Source: UBA5004 sp038061835 (GTDB lineage Bacteria > Patescibacteriota > Minisyncoccia > Phycocordibacterales > Zambryskibacteraceae). Taken from it: a stretch of 64,000 nt of DNA. The notes below the pieces were generated by a model that was not told the origin of the DNA, did not search any database, and worked only from the letters and a program-made list of their open reading frames with translations. The stretch is from positions 1 to 64,000 of the forward strand of contig JBBTYJ010000015.1 in NCBI GenBank assembly GCA_038061835.1, in the 5' to 3' direction. The position numbers and the translations under genes are program-made. Below, in pieces: positions 32,997 through 41,722 of this stretch; position 1 is the stretch's first letter, and every line of letters starts with the position of its first letter.

Positions 32997-33039
32997 AGAG
33001 GGGCAGTCACCGTATAAAGCATGTGGTGACTACCCCTCT
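32997..33039 (-). terminator. Rho-independent terminator
   Basis: AGAGGGG-N2-GTCACC paired with GGTGAC-N2-CCCCTCT, followed on the minus strand by TTTTTTATA. It ends the 149-aa membrane protein unit. Confidence 0.9.
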
Positions 33040-33051
33040 GGACCCATGGGA

Positions 33052-33501
33052 TCAGACTGGGCGCTTTCTTAGGCGAAAGTTTTTCATCGAAAGCGTTGAT
33101 CGCGCCATCTTTTTAAGACGCGATATAAATGTGCCGAATCTCCAGGGCCAACTCCTGAAATCCCACTGTTTCAAGTCGGTTGCCATTAAGCAACTGATAA
33201 TGACGAGGACAAAGAAAGTTACGCGCAAAGTGATTGTCCAGTCAGGAAAATAACTTCGGGAAAGCGCTAGAACTCCAGAAAGGACAAGCAAAACAGAGAC
33301 ATAACCAATCCCAAGTGTCCAAGTCATGCTTGGCTTATCCTGTTCGTCATCATCTACATCTGGGATACCGGAGGGGTACAAAGCCCTCGATACACAACCG
33401 ATGTAGACAGCGGTCGAACACAACACGAGAAAAAGTATCCCGAAGATTGACCCGATAAAAACCATAATCCACCGCCACGAAATCAGTGCCAAAATTTCCA
33501 T
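33052..33501 (-). CDS. Membrane protein, 149 aa, unknown
   Basis: Not recognised. The start at 33501 is fixed by AAAGGAG about 9 nt upstream. Helices: WRWIMVFIGSIFGILFLVLCSTAVYIGC, TWTLGIGYVSVLLVLSGVLAL, and LRVTFFVLVIISCLMA. The loop between helices 1 and 2 is acidic (PDVDDDEQDKP) and the C-terminus is strongly basic. Own promoter and terminator; one of the orphan units. Confidence 0.75.
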   Translation of the reverse strand: MEILALISWRWIMVFIGSIFGILFLVLCSTAVYIGCVSRALYPSGIPDVDDDEQDKPSMTWTLGIGYVSVLLVLSGVLALSRSYFPDWTITLRVTFFVLVIISCLMATDLKQWDFRSWPWRFGTFISRLKKMARSTLSMKNFRLRKRPV

Positions 33502-33573
33502 TGTTTTTTGTCTCCTTTCAAACAAGTATTTGCACTAAAAACAACAATAAAACAAGAACATTACCTTTTATTA

Positions 33574-33601
33574 ATTGTACATAAATTATTCCACAAGTCA
33601 A
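33574..33601 (-). promoter_or_regulatory. Promoter of the 149-aa membrane protein gene
   Basis: TTGACT (33596-33601), a 16-bp spacer, and TACAAT (33574-33579), minus strand. Confidence 0.75.
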
Positions 33602-33635
33602 TGCGTCAAAATTTATGGTATGGTAATAGCGTTCA

Positions 33636-33706
33636 GGGCCTATAGTTCAGTGGCAGAACGTAGCATTCGCATTGCTGAAACGGCGGTCCGATTCCGCCTA
33701 GGTCCA
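33636..33706 (+). tRNA. tRNA-Ala (CGC)
   Basis: Acceptor GGGCCTA/TAGGTCC contains the G3:U70 pair that marks alanine tRNAs. D-stem GTTC/GAAC, anticodon stem TAGCA/TGCTG around TTCGCAT (anticodon CGC), T-arm GGCGG-TCCGATT-CCGCC, discriminator A. CCA is not encoded. Confidence 0.9.
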
Positions 33707-33730
33707 CTGCTTCGCCGAGGCTTCGCAGTG
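33705..33730. repeat. Hairpin directly after tRNA-Ala
   Basis: CACTGC / GCAGTG stem around a loop with TTCGCCGAGGCTTC. It begins in the last two bases of the tRNA. No T-run follows, so it may mark tRNA processing or be another REP-like element rather than a terminator. Confidence 0.5.
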
Positions 33731-33749
33731 CACAGCACTAATTGGTAAG

Positions 33750-34145
33750 TTAATAAATGTTATCCTTTGGATACCTTGTGCCTCTTTTTATAAAATTGGT
33801 TTCAACATTTTTCAGAGTAAATTTTTCTTTGAAATACTTGGTCAAAAAATCGGTATCCATACCGTTTCGGCAGCTGTAAACATCAACGCTGACAAAACCG
33901 CGCAGAGGAAAGGTATGAATACTGATATGGCTTTCGGCAATAATGACAAAACCCGTCCAACCGCCGGGATCTTTGTTATCATTACTCGGCGCATTGACCA
34001 CTTGTGGCTCTACCAAAACTTCCATACCGAGCAAACTTGGAAGAGTATTAAGAATCTCTAATATAAGATTTTTATTATCTAAAAAAATTTTGTTTCCACC
34101 ATAACCGTCGATAGTTAAATGTTCTCCAAAGTGCATTGGGGTCAT
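33750..34145 (-). CDS. speD: S-adenosylmethionine decarboxylase proenzyme
   Basis: Makes decarboxylated SAM for spermidine synthesis. A short prokaryotic form, 131 aa. The self-cleavage site is in AESHISIHTFP, where the serine becomes the pyruvoyl group; GFVSVDVYSC follows. No speE is adjacent. Overlaps the dnaJ stop by 1 bp, so it is cotranscribed with dnaJ. Confidence 0.93.
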   Translation of the reverse strand: MTPMHFGEHLTIDGYGGNKIFLDNKNLILEILNTLPSLLGMEVLVEPQVVNAPSNDNKDPGGWTGFVIIAESHISIHTFPLRGFVSVDVYSCRNGMDTDFLTKYFKEKFTLKNVETNFIKRGTRYPKDNIY

Positions 34146-35008
34146 TATAACCCTAATTTCTTTAATTCTTCAACAATTTTATGAGCTTCTTTAGAAAGTT
34201 TTTCCGGTATTTGAACGGAAATACGAATATATAAATCACCGCGACTCTTGGAACCTGCGCCATGCGGCACTCCCTTACCCTTCACTCGCAGAATACTTCC
34301 GTGTTTAGTACCAACTGGTATCTTCAGAGTAATTTCTCCATCGAGGGTATGAATAACTTTTTCTGCACCAAGAAGCGCTTCGGTCAGCTTAACATCCAAA
34401 TCCATGATCAAGTTATATCCTTCTTTGCGAAGATATGGATGCTTTCTGACATGCACTTTGACATAAAGATCTCCCGGCACTCCCCCGTCCAAAGTTTCTC
34501 CCATCCCTGAGAGTCGGATCATTTGGCCGCTATCAATACCGGGCGGGACATTAATAGACACCTCTTTTTGCTTCACGAATTTGGAATTAATTACCACTTT
34601 TCTCTCCGCGCCGAACACCGACTCTTGGAAAGAAAGTTCGATATCCACTGCGATATCCCGTCCGCGTCTCACACGACGACCGCCAAAAATACTTGAGAGA
34701 ATGTCTCCCAGATCCTCCGTATCGAAACCGGTATTTTTAAAACCTGAGAAATCAAACCCTAAACCAGACGAATCAAAACCTGCGCTTCCTTGGAATCCGC
34801 CAGTGCCGGTTGCACCAAAAGCGTCATATTGAGCGCGCTTCTTTTTATCGGAGAGCGTAGCATAAGCCTCGCTTGCTTCCTTAAACTTTGCTTCATCACC
34901 GCCAGACTTGTCTGGATGATGAACATGCGCCAGTTTACGAAAGGCCCTTTTTATTTCCTCCTCGCTCGCATTCTTATTGACTCCTAGAATTTTATAGTAA
35001 TCTTTCAT
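34145..35008 (-). CDS. dnaJ: DnaJ-family co-chaperone (CbpA type, no zinc finger)
   Basis: 287 aa. J-domain in residues 1-70 with HHPDK, a Gly/Phe-rich linker (GATGTGGFQGSAGFDSSGLGFDFSGFKN), then the two C-terminal beta domains. The CxxCxGxG zinc repeats of classical DnaJ are absent, so it is the CbpA/type II form. It works with DnaK encoded 0.5 kb away, but the two are separated by an orphan gene on the other strand. Confidence 0.92.
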   Translation of the reverse strand: MKDYYKILGVNKNASEEEIKRAFRKLAHVHHPDKSGGDEAKFKEASEAYATLSDKKKRAQYDAFGATGTGGFQGSAGFDSSGLGFDFSGFKNTGFDTEDLGDILSSIFGGRRVRRGRDIAVDIELSFQESVFGAERKVVINSKFVKQKEVSINVPPGIDSGQMIRLSGMGETLDGGVPGDLYVKVHVRKHPYLRKEGYNLIMDLDVKLTEALLGAEKVIHTLDGEITLKIPVGTKHGSILRVKGKGVPHGAGSKSRGDLYIRISVQIPEKLSKEAHKIVEELKKLGL

Positions 35009-35038
35009 TTATTATTATAATGATATTTATTTGATTCT

Positions 35039-35074
35039 AGCATACTTGACATAGATTATCAAGTATGCTATCAT
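35039..35074 (+). promoter_or_regulatory. Promoter with palindromic operator
   Basis: TTGACA (35046-35051), a 17-bp spacer, and TATCAT (35069-35074). A perfect 11-bp inverted repeat, AGCATACTTGA-N9-TCAAGTATGCT (35039-35069), covers both boxes. This is the layout of a repressor operator; as RNA it would not be fully transcribed, so a DNA role is more likely. Confidence 0.75.
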
Positions 35075-35111
35075 GGTGGGTAGAATTAAATCTCTCGACA
35101 AGGAGGAAACC

Positions 35112-35450
35112 GTGGACAAGTTCTTTGCTGGAGGTGTTATGACCTTGATTGTTCTCGTCGTGGTGGGCTACGTCTATGTAATGACCCCACCGTGGGTGAA
35201 GAAGGATCTGATGGATAATGCCGCTGTGGCGGTCGGGCGTCAGGTCGTAGAGAAGAGTGATTGTGGTCAGATAGTGAGGGTAAGAGTGTACAAGAGACCA
35301 ACCTTCAGCACCTTCCCGCCAGATATACTCTTCACCTCGTACAAACATCATGTTGTACTCGAAGATGGACGAAATAGGACATTCGATAGCTATTCTATCT
35401 ACCGGGTCGGTTGGACCCACTGCATCTTCTGGACCGAGTACATCAAGTGA
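35112..35450 (+). CDS. Membrane-anchored protein, 112 aa, unknown
   Basis: Not recognised. A GTG start at 35112 sits 6 nt after AAGGAGG. One membrane helix (GGVMTLIVLVVVGYVYVM), then a small outside domain with two cysteines (CGQIVRVRVYK, THCIFW) and several aromatic residues. Own palindrome-covered promoter and own terminator; it is inserted between dnaJ and dnaK on the opposite strand. Confidence 0.75.
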   Translation: MDKFFAGGVMTLIVLVVVGYVYVMTPPWVKKDLMDNAAVAVGRQVVEKSDCGQIVRVRVYKRPTFSTFPPDILFTSYKHHVVLEDGRNRTFDSYSIYRVGWTHCIFWTEYIK

Positions 35451-35458
35451 TGGTCAAG

Positions 35459-35504
35459 TCCCGCTTCAAACAAGGCCTCGTGCCTGTTTGGACGGGGCTT
35501 TTGT
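35459..35504 (+). terminator. Rho-independent terminator
   Basis: Stem around CAAACAAGGC-N5-GCCTGTTTG with outer CCCG/CGGG pairing, then CTTTTGTTTTG. Convergent with dnaK. Confidence 0.8.
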
Positions 35505-35509
35505 TTTGT

Positions 35510-37405
35510 CTAAACTTTTGGTTCCGTATCGTCTTTCTTCTCTTCTTTGACTTCCGCATCTTTGACCTCGGGTTCGCCAGATTTTTGACCGGAAGAATCA
35601 GCGGGAGGATTCTTACTCATATACTCACCAATCCTCTGCATTTCCGACGAAAGAGCCCCAGTGGCGGATTTGATAGAGTCCAAAGCGCCGGAATCTTTCT
35701 CCTTCTTTAAAGCAGTTATTTTATCATTGACCGCAATCTTAATATCTTCCGGAACACCGGCGTTATCTTTCAGAGATTTTTCCGCCGTATAAATCAGCTG
35801 TTCGGCAAGATTTTTAGCATCTACCAAATCTTTTTTCTTCTGATCTTCTGTAGCATTAGCTTCTGCATCCCTTTGCATCTTCTCAATCTCATTTTTCGAC
35901 AAACCGGAACTTGCTTCTATTCTAATGGACTGCTCCTTGCCAATCGTTTTGTCTTTGGCTTTGACATTTAGAATACCGTTAGCATCTACATCAAAGGTGA
36001 CTTCTATTTGAGGCATACCGCGTGGAGCGGGCGGAATACCGTCAAGAATAAATCGACCGAGAGATTTGTTGTCGGCGGCCATGGCGCGCTCACCTTGCAC
36101 AATATGTATTTCGACGGAAGTCTGACTATCAGCCGCGGTTGAGAATATTTGTGATTTTGCGGAAGGAATAGTGGTGTTTTTCTCGATGAGCTTAGTTGCC
36201 ACCCCACCCATCGTTTCAATTCCTAAAGAGAGAGGAATCACATCGAGTAAAAGCACATCTTTGACATCGCCGCGGAGAATTCCTCCTTGGATAGCGGCGC
36301 CGAGCGCCACCACTTCGTCCGGATTTATGGATTTATTCGGTTCTTTCCCAAAAAACTTTTTGACCGCCTCTACGATAGCCGGCATGCGCGTCTGACCTCC
36401 AACCAAAATCACCTCATGTAAATCACCTATTTTGAAAGGAGATGCTCCCATGGCTCGTTTAGTAATATCCATGGCTCGATTGATAAACTCTCCGGACAGT
36501 TCTTCAAGTTTTGCTCTTGAAAGTTTCAGAAGCAAATGTCTTGGACCGGATGCATCGGAAGTGATGAAGGGTATATTAATTTCGGTTTCTGTTGCGGTGG
36601 AGAGCTCAATCTTGGCCTTCTCGGCAGCTTCGTCGAGTCTTTGGAGCGCTAGGGCATCCGTTCTGACATCAATACCGGACTCCTTCTTGAATTCTTCTGC
36701 AATATAATTGAGAATCTTTTGATCAATATCTTTGCCTCCTAAATGAGAATCGCCATCAGTGGATTTTACTTCGACCACATCATCTCCCACTTCAAGAATG
36801 GAAACGTCAAAGGTGCCGCCCCCAAAGTCAAAGACGGCAATTTTTTCATTCTTCTTTTTGTTAAAACCGTAGGCTAAAGCCGCGGCAGTCGGTTCATTAA
36901 TGATACGCTTAACGTCCAGTCCGGCAATTTGACCTGCATCCTTGGTGGCCTGACGCTGCGAATCGTTAAAATAAGCCGGCACAGTGATAATGGCCTCCGT
37001 AATTTTTTCTCCCAGTTTAGCTTCGGCATCTGTCTTTAATTTTTGAAGAATCATGGCAGAAATTTCCTCCGGACGATAATCCTTATCAGACATTTTCACC
37101 AGAACTCCACCAGTCGAACCGGTCTTCACTTCAAAAGGCACCGTGGCCTTATCTTTCTGTACAGCAGGATCGGAAAAAGTGTGACCGATAAACCGCTTAA
37201 TGCCAAAAATTGTATTTTTAGGATTAGTAACTGCCTGACGTTTGGCTAAAAGACCCACCAAGCGATCACTTGTTTTAGAAATAGCAACAATAGAAGGAGT
37301 GGTGCGCGCTCCTTCGGCATTTTCTATAATTCTCGGCTGGCCCGCTTCCATCACCGCTACAGCCGAATTTGTGGTGCCGAGATCAATACCAATTATTTTT
37401 GCCAT
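35510..37405 (-). CDS. dnaK: Chaperone DnaK (Hsp70)
   Basis: 631 aa. ATPase domain signatures IIGIDLGTTNSAVAVM, IAVFDFGGGTFDVSIL and VILVGGQTRMPAIVE. The substrate-binding domain begins near 385 (DVLLLDVIPLSLGIETMGG). The lid ends in a charged tail EVKEEKKDDTEPKV. It forms an operon with grpE (12 nt apart). No HrcA-type inverted repeat is visible upstream. Confidence 0.97.
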   Translation of the reverse strand: MAKIIGIDLGTTNSAVAVMEAGQPRIIENAEGARTTPSIVAISKTSDRLVGLLAKRQAVTNPKNTIFGIKRFIGHTFSDPAVQKDKATVPFEVKTGSTGGVLVKMSDKDYRPEEISAMILQKLKTDAEAKLGEKITEAIITVPAYFNDSQRQATKDAGQIAGLDVKRIINEPTAAALAYGFNKKKNEKIAVFDFGGGTFDVSILEVGDDVVEVKSTDGDSHLGGKDIDQKILNYIAEEFKKESGIDVRTDALALQRLDEAAEKAKIELSTATETEINIPFITSDASGPRHLLLKLSRAKLEELSGEFINRAMDITKRAMGASPFKIGDLHEVILVGGQTRMPAIVEAVKKFFGKEPNKSINPDEVVALGAAIQGGILRGDVKDVLLLDVIPLSLGIETMGGVATKLIEKNTTIPSAKSQIFSTAADSQTSVEIHIVQGERAMAADNKSLGRFILDGIPPAPRGMPQIEVTFDVDANGILNVKAKDKTIGKEQSIRIEASSGLSKNEIEKMQRDAEANATEDQKKKDLVDAKNLAEQLIYTAEKSLKDNAGVPEDIKIAVNDKITALKKEKDSGALDSIKSATGALSSEMQRIGEYMSKNPPADSSGQKSGEPEVKDAEVKEEKKDDTEPKV

Positions 37406-37417
37406 ATATTTTGTAAA

Positions 37418-37939
37418 TTAATTTGTAATAAATTCTCCCACTTTTACCTTTGCCGGACGAATCATTTTACCATTCAATCTATATCCCTTCCGTAAAACCT
37501 CGAGTACTTTATGGTCTTCTTCACGCTTATCCGTCGGAATCATGGTCAGCGCCTCGTGTTCTTGCGGACTGAAGATCTTGTTGATTGGATCAAGTTCCTC
37601 TAGACCATTAGCCTTAAGCACCGCCGTCAGTTGATTATATAGGGGCTCAAAATCTTTATGACCCTGAACAAGAGCTATATTAAAACTATCGAGCACAGGA
37701 ATCAATTCCTCAATTAAAGATAAGTTAGCAAACTTGATAAATTCAAGTTTAGATTCTTCATCGCGCCTGCGAAGATTGGTAAAATCCGCTTGCGCCCTCT
37801 GCCAACCATCCAGATATTCTTTAGCCTTAATTTCAGCCTCTTTTAAACGCATTCGAAGCTTTTTCAACACCTCGGATGAAGCTGTTAAATCCGGATCGTC
37901 CTCTATTACGATATCGTCATTTTCCTCTTTCATATTCAT
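37418..37939 (-). CDS. grpE: Nucleotide exchange factor GrpE
   Basis: 173 aa. A long N-terminal helix (LKKLRMRLKEAEIKAKEYLDGWQRAQADFTNLRRR) and the beta-domain signature HEALTMIPTDKREEDHKVLEVLRKGYRLNGKMIRPAKVKVG. Releases ADP from DnaK. It follows rpsI by 8 nt, so the heat-shock genes appear joined to the ribosomal operon. Confidence 0.95.
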   Translation of the reverse strand: MNMKEENDDIVIEDDPDLTASSEVLKKLRMRLKEAEIKAKEYLDGWQRAQADFTNLRRRDEESKLEFIKFANLSLIEELIPVLDSFNIALVQGHKDFEPLYNQLTAVLKANGLEELDPINKIFSPQEHEALTMIPTDKREEDHKVLEVLRKGYRLNGKMIRPAKVKVGEFITN

Positions 37940-37947
37940 TAACCCAT

Positions 37948-38346
37948 TTATCTCTTACTCCACTTCGGAGCCTTACGGGCTTTCTTGAGACCGAATTTTC
38001 TACGTTCTTTAGCGCGAGGATCACGCTTGAGAAAACCTTTAATCTTTAACTTTGTACGTAAATTAGGGTCAAAAGAAACGAGCGCTCTGCCTAAACCATG
38101 TCGCAGGGCATCGGCCTGCGAAGCAATGCCTCCTCCATTTAATTTGGCTGATACCGTAAATTTATCTTCCGTATTATCAAAAATAGATAAAACGGTTTTC
38201 TGAAGGATAGGGGTGGCAAAATATTTTTCTAATTCTTTTTCATTGACGAAAATAGAGATTTTTGAAGCAGGAGTAATACGCACCCTGGCCACAGAAGTTT
38301 TCCTTCTCCCTACCGCCTCTATATACTTGTCAGTTTTTTCTGCCAT
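37948..38346 (-). CDS. rpsI: 30S ribosomal protein S9
   Basis: 132 aa. Conserved AVGRRKTSVARVRI near the start, GGGIASQADALRHGLGRAL, and the basic tail RKKFGLKKARKAPKWSKR-type that reaches the P-site tRNA. Follows rplM by 3 nt, the usual rplM-rpsI pair. Confidence 0.96.
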   Translation of the reverse strand: MAEKTDKYIEAVGRRKTSVARVRITPASKISIFVNEKELEKYFATPILQKTVLSIFDNTEDKFTVSAKLNGGGIASQADALRHGLGRALVSFDPNLRTKLKIKGFLKRDPRAKERRKFGLKKARKAPKWSKR

Positions 38347-38349
38347 ATA

Positions 38350-38697
38350 TTAAGGTTTGATTTTCAAGTTCTTCATCATTTGAGCGCGCAATTTATTTTT
38401 TGGAAGCATACCATAGACAGCTCGACGCAACACTTCTTGGGATCCTTTGTTTTTGATCATATAATCCTGAGAGCGTCTCTTAAGATTTCCAGGAAAACCG
38501 GAGTGAGAAGAATACATTTTGTCTCTTAATTTTTTGGCGCTAAATATCATTTGAGAACTGGAAATTACTTCCACTTCAATATCCGGAATACGATTTCTGG
38601 CAAAATCCGTTCGATTTTTACCCATGAGAAAACCCGCCACCTCCGTAGCCACTCTGCCCGGCACTCTTCCTTTTGCATCTATAACGTGTTTGTTCAT
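38350..38697 (-). CDS. rplM: 50S ribosomal protein L13 (short form)
   Basis: 115 aa from the ATG at 38697 (an ATG at 38724 would overlap rplQ). HVIDAKGRVPGRVATEVAGFLMGKNRTDFARN and AVYGMLPKNKLRAQMMKNLKI are L13 signatures. About 25 residues shorter than E. coli L13, mostly at the termini. Confidence 0.93.
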   Translation of the reverse strand: MNKHVIDAKGRVPGRVATEVAGFLMGKNRTDFARNRIPDIEVEVISSSQMIFSAKKLRDKMYSSHSGFPGNLKRRSQDYMIKNKGSQEVLRRAVYGMLPKNKLRAQMMKNLKIKP

Positions 38698-38716
38698 TTG
38701 TGGTGAATTTATCGGA

Positions 38717-39064
38717 CTATACAAATTCTATAATAGCCATCGGGCTCGCATCAGTCATTCGCGACCCCAGCTTGGTGATACGCGTATAACCCCCCGATCT
38801 ATCTTTATATGCTACAGAAAATTTTTCCACAATTTTTTTGGCAGCCTCAGGACCAATCCGACTCTCAAGAATACGACGAGAAGCAATGGTTTGCTTTTTC
38901 CCCAAAGTAACAAGCTTCTCCATATAAGGACGAAGTGACTTGGCCTTAGATTCTGTGGTTTCGATTTTACCCCTTAAGGCAAGTGAGTATGCCAATGACT
39001 TGAGAAGAGCATTTCTCTGATTTTTTTCGCGCCCGAATTTTCTATTGGTATTATGATGTCGCAT
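38717..39064 (-). CDS. rplQ: 50S ribosomal protein L17
   Basis: 115 aa. Starts MRHHNTNRKFGREKNQRNALLKSLAYSLALRGKIETTESKAKSLRPYMEKLVT, a textbook L17 N-terminus. Directly after rpoA, as in most bacteria. Confidence 0.96.
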   Translation of the reverse strand: MRHHNTNRKFGREKNQRNALLKSLAYSLALRGKIETTESKAKSLRPYMEKLVTLGKKQTIASRRILESRIGPEAAKKIVEKFSVAYKDRSGGYTRITKLGSRMTDASPMAIIEFV

Positions 39065-39074
39065 AATTTTTTAA

Positions 39075-40055
39075 TTATTTCAACGTGATACCAAATTCTC
39101 CCAAGGCCTTTTTAATTTCTTGGATACCTTTAGCCCCAAGACCGTCAATTTCAAGCAAGTCCTTCTCTTTTTTGCGTGCCAGACCTCCCACTGTACGAAT
39201 ATTAGCAAGAGAAAGCGCACTTCGTGTACGGGGAGAGACATCTAGAGATTCTATGCGTGTCTTAAGCACTTCCGGATCCACCGCTGATTTAGTAACTGGA
39301 TTGCGAGTTTCCCGAGCGTTTTTTTCTTCAATTACCGGCTTATCTTCTTTGAAACCGACAATGGCCTTCAATTGATCTATCATGATTCCAATAGCGGAAG
39401 AGAGAGCGACAGAAGGAGAAATGGTACCGTCAGTTTCGATAAACATCCTTAGCTTATTGAAATCGGTTCTATCTCCCACACGCATATTTTCTACTTCATA
39501 ACTGGCCCGACGAATAGGAGTAAAGATACCATCGAGGGCGATGGTGCCGATATCAACGCGAGACTTCTCAATCATTTCTTTAGGCATAAAACCGAGACCT
39601 TTTTCAGCCTTAATTTCCATCTCAAGCGTCGCATTTTTACCGACAATAGTGGTAATAATCTCATCTGGAGTAAGAATTTCTACTTGGCCAGGAATTTCCA
39701 AATCAGAGGCTCGCACTACTTTCTCCCCTGCCTGTGTCGATGAGCCTTTTACCTTAAGATAAAGAGTCTGGGGCTCGTCGGTAGTAAAACGCATTCGAAT
39801 TTTTTTAAGATTTAATAGGATGGTAACAACATCCTCCTTCACACCATCCAAGACAGTAAACTCATGATTAACACCAGCAATCTTAACCGAGGTAATAGCC
39901 ACTCCGGGCAGAGAAGAAAGAATGATGCGACGAAGACTGTTTCCAAGAGTGTGGCCGTAACCGGGGTAAAGGCCATCGATTTCGAAAACACCATTCTTTC
40001 TCTCTTCGGAGACAATTTTCGGCTGTGATGGTAAAAGTATCATGTAATCAGTCAT
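39075..40055 (-). CDS. rpoA: RNA polymerase alpha subunit
   Basis: 326 aa. N-terminal assembly domain with YPGYGHTLGNSLRRIILSSLPGVAITSVKI and RADFNKLRMFIETDG-like strands, and a C-terminal domain (about 265-326) with helix-hairpin-helix RTVGGLARKKEKDLLEIDGLGAKGIQEIKKAL. The alpha-CTD is present, so UP-element and activator contacts are possible. Confidence 0.97.
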   Translation of the reverse strand: MTDYMILLPSQPKIVSEERKNGVFEIDGLYPGYGHTLGNSLRRIILSSLPGVAITSVKIAGVNHEFTVLDGVKEDVVTILLNLKKIRMRFTTDEPQTLYLKVKGSSTQAGEKVVRASDLEIPGQVEILTPDEIITTIVGKNATLEMEIKAEKGLGFMPKEMIEKSRVDIGTIALDGIFTPIRRASYEVENMRVGDRTDFNKLRMFIETDGTISPSVALSSAIGIMIDQLKAIVGFKEDKPVIEEKNARETRNPVTKSAVDPEVLKTRIESLDVSPRTRSALSLANIRTVGGLARKKEKDLLEIDGLGAKGIQEIKKALGEFGITLK

Positions 40056-40087
40056 AAAATATAAAAATTAAGGTTTAAATTATAACA

Positions 40088-40696
40088 CTATCTATTATAG
40101 AATTCAATTACCGTTCCGAGATCAAAAACATTTTCTCGAACAATATAAATTGACTGTCCTAAGACGGTTGCCTGCTTACGCTCGGCATCAATTTGAAGCC
40201 AAGCAGGTACCACTATCGTTTTCATTCTCTCCTCGACTTCTCCAAAAAGAGGACTTGAGACGGAACTAGGGCGAAGATTTATGACATCTCCCTCCGAAAG
40301 AAGCATGGAAGGTATGCTAGCACGTTTGTTATTTACCACGATATGACCATGATTTACCGCCTGCCGAGCCTGGGCGCGTGTTTTGGCCAAGCCAGCCCGA
40401 TACACAATATTATCAAGCCGACTCTCAAGAATCCCAAAAAGTTTCTGAATGGGATCCTTGGTACGAAGAGCTTTGTTGACGTAAATTCTAAACTGCGCCT
40501 CGCTAAGACCGTAACTGTAACGGGCCTTTTGTTTTTCGATAAGTTCATGACCAAATTCGCTTTGAGATTTTCTTCGGCCCCTTTTGTCATTTTTTTCTCT
40601 GCGAGCGAGAGAGAGCGCGTATTTTGGGGTCTGGGTTTTTTCAAAGATTGGCGCGCCCAGACGTCTCGCTATTTTGTATTTAGGTCCTATTTTCAT
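40088..40696 (-). CDS. rpsD: 30S ribosomal protein S4
   Basis: 202 aa. S4 domain LDNIVYRAGLAKTRAQARQAVNHGHIVVNNKRASIPSMLLSEGDVI, and the N-terminal GPKYKIARRLG. No zinc-binding cysteines are present in the N-terminus (C-minus form). Confidence 0.96.
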   Translation of the reverse strand: MKIGPKYKIARRLGAPIFEKTQTPKYALSLARREKNDKRGRRKSQSEFGHELIEKQKARYSYGLSEAQFRIYVNKALRTKDPIQKLFGILESRLDNIVYRAGLAKTRAQARQAVNHGHIVVNNKRASIPSMLLSEGDVINLRPSSVSSPLFGEVEERMKTIVVPAWLQIDAERKQATVLGQSIYIVRENVFDLGTVIEFYNR

Positions 40697-40722
40697 GGTG
40701 TTGATATTTAAAATTAGAAAAA

Positions 40723-41163
40723 TTATGTGCGCCTAGGTTTGGGTGGTTTAGGACCATTGTGCGGCACAGCTGTTTTGTCTTGGATTGTAATCAAATTTAT
40801 ACCTTTAGAAATAAATCCCCGAATGGCAGACTCTCGACCAGAACCGACACCACGAACAATCACTTTTACCTCCTTGACACCTAAGGTTTGCGCCTTGAGC
40901 GCCAAAGCTTCCCCTACCTTTGCGGCCGCAAAGGGTGTTCCTTTTTTCGCTCCTTTAAAACCCAAACTTCCGCTTGAAGACCAAGCAAGAGTGTTACTTT
41001 TGTTATCCGCGAGCATTAGTTTGGTATTGTTGTATGTGGACTCAATATAAAGAATACCGGAATCAATATGTCTTTTACCAGACCTCTGTTCTTTGACAAT
41101 TTCTGCTCCGACGGGTTTTTCTTCTACTTTATCCTCGACTGTGGCTATTTTTTTCTTTCCCAT
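40723..41163 (-). CDS. rpsK: 30S ribosomal protein S11
   Basis: 146 aa. The core begins near residue 32 (HIDSGILYIESTYNNTKLMLADNKSN), with GSLGFKGAKKGTPFAAAKVGEALA and the end DKTAVPHNGPKPPKPRRT. The first ~30 residues are a Lys/Glu-rich extension. Confidence 0.96.
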   Translation of the reverse strand: MGKKKIATVEDKVEEKPVGAEIVKEQRSGKRHIDSGILYIESTYNNTKLMLADNKSNTLAWSSSGSLGFKGAKKGTPFAAAKVGEALALKAQTLGVKEVKVIVRGVGSGRESAIRGFISKGINLITIQDKTAVPHNGPKPPKPRRT

Positions 41164-41198
41164 TTTTATATCTACTGTTTATATTTTTACGTTACTAA

Positions 41199-41576
41199 CT
41201 ATTTTTTTTCTGCAACCTTGCGTCCTGTACCCATCGTCTTCCTTACACCTCGCTTCGTGCGAGCATTGGACTTGGTACGTTGGCCATGCACAGGAAGGTT
41301 ACGCATGTGACGCAGTCCTCGATAAGATTTTATTTCTTTGAGCCGTTTGATATTTCCGGTTACTTCCCTTTTCAAATCACCTTCTAGAGTCAGACTTTCA
41401 ATTACTGAACGAATTCTATTTTCTTCTTCTATGGTGGTTTCTTTGGGCCTCTTTCCAAAAGGTATACCAGCTTTTGTCAGAATAAATCTGGCTCTGGGAC
41501 GACCAATACCAAAAAGTGTCGTAAGACCGATTTCAAGACGCTTTTCCTCTGGGATGGTGATACCGAGTATTCTCAT
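41199..41576 (-). CDS. rpsM: 30S ribosomal protein S13
   Basis: 125 aa. RILGITIPEEKRLEIGLTTLFGIGRPRA at the start, and YRGLRHMRNLPVHGQRTKSNARTKRG. It starts immediately after the rpmJ stop. Confidence 0.96.
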   Translation of the reverse strand: MRILGITIPEEKRLEIGLTTLFGIGRPRARFILTKAGIPFGKRPKETTIEEENRIRSVIESLTLEGDLKREVTGNIKRLKEIKSYRGLRHMRNLPVHGQRTKSNARTKRGVRKTMGTGRKVAEKK

Positions 41577-41693
41577 TTAACCTTGTCTTTGTTTATGTCG
41601 CGGATTGGCTTTACAGGTTACGTAAACATAGCCCCTTCTGCGGACTATTTGACATTTTGCGCATAGTTTCCTGACCGATGCCTTAACTTTCAT
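41577..41693 (-). CDS. rpmJ: 50S ribosomal protein L36
   Basis: 38 aa: MKVKASVRKLCAKCQIVRRR, then GYVYVTCKANPRHKQRQG. The zinc ligands Cys11, Cys14, Cys27 and His33 are all kept. Sits at its usual place before rpsM. Confidence 0.96.
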   Translation of the reverse strand: MKVKASVRKLCAKCQIVRRRGYVYVTCKANPRHKQRQG

Positions 41694-41722
41694 AACAAGC
41701 CTGCATTCTAACCCGATTGCAT

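Noticed and set aside
34145..37939. CIRCE/HrcA-type control of dnaK, grpE or dnaJ
   Set aside because: No TTAGCACTC-N9-GAGTGCTAA-like repeat is upstream of grpE, dnaK or dnaJ; the palindrome at 35039 belongs to the opposite-strand gene.
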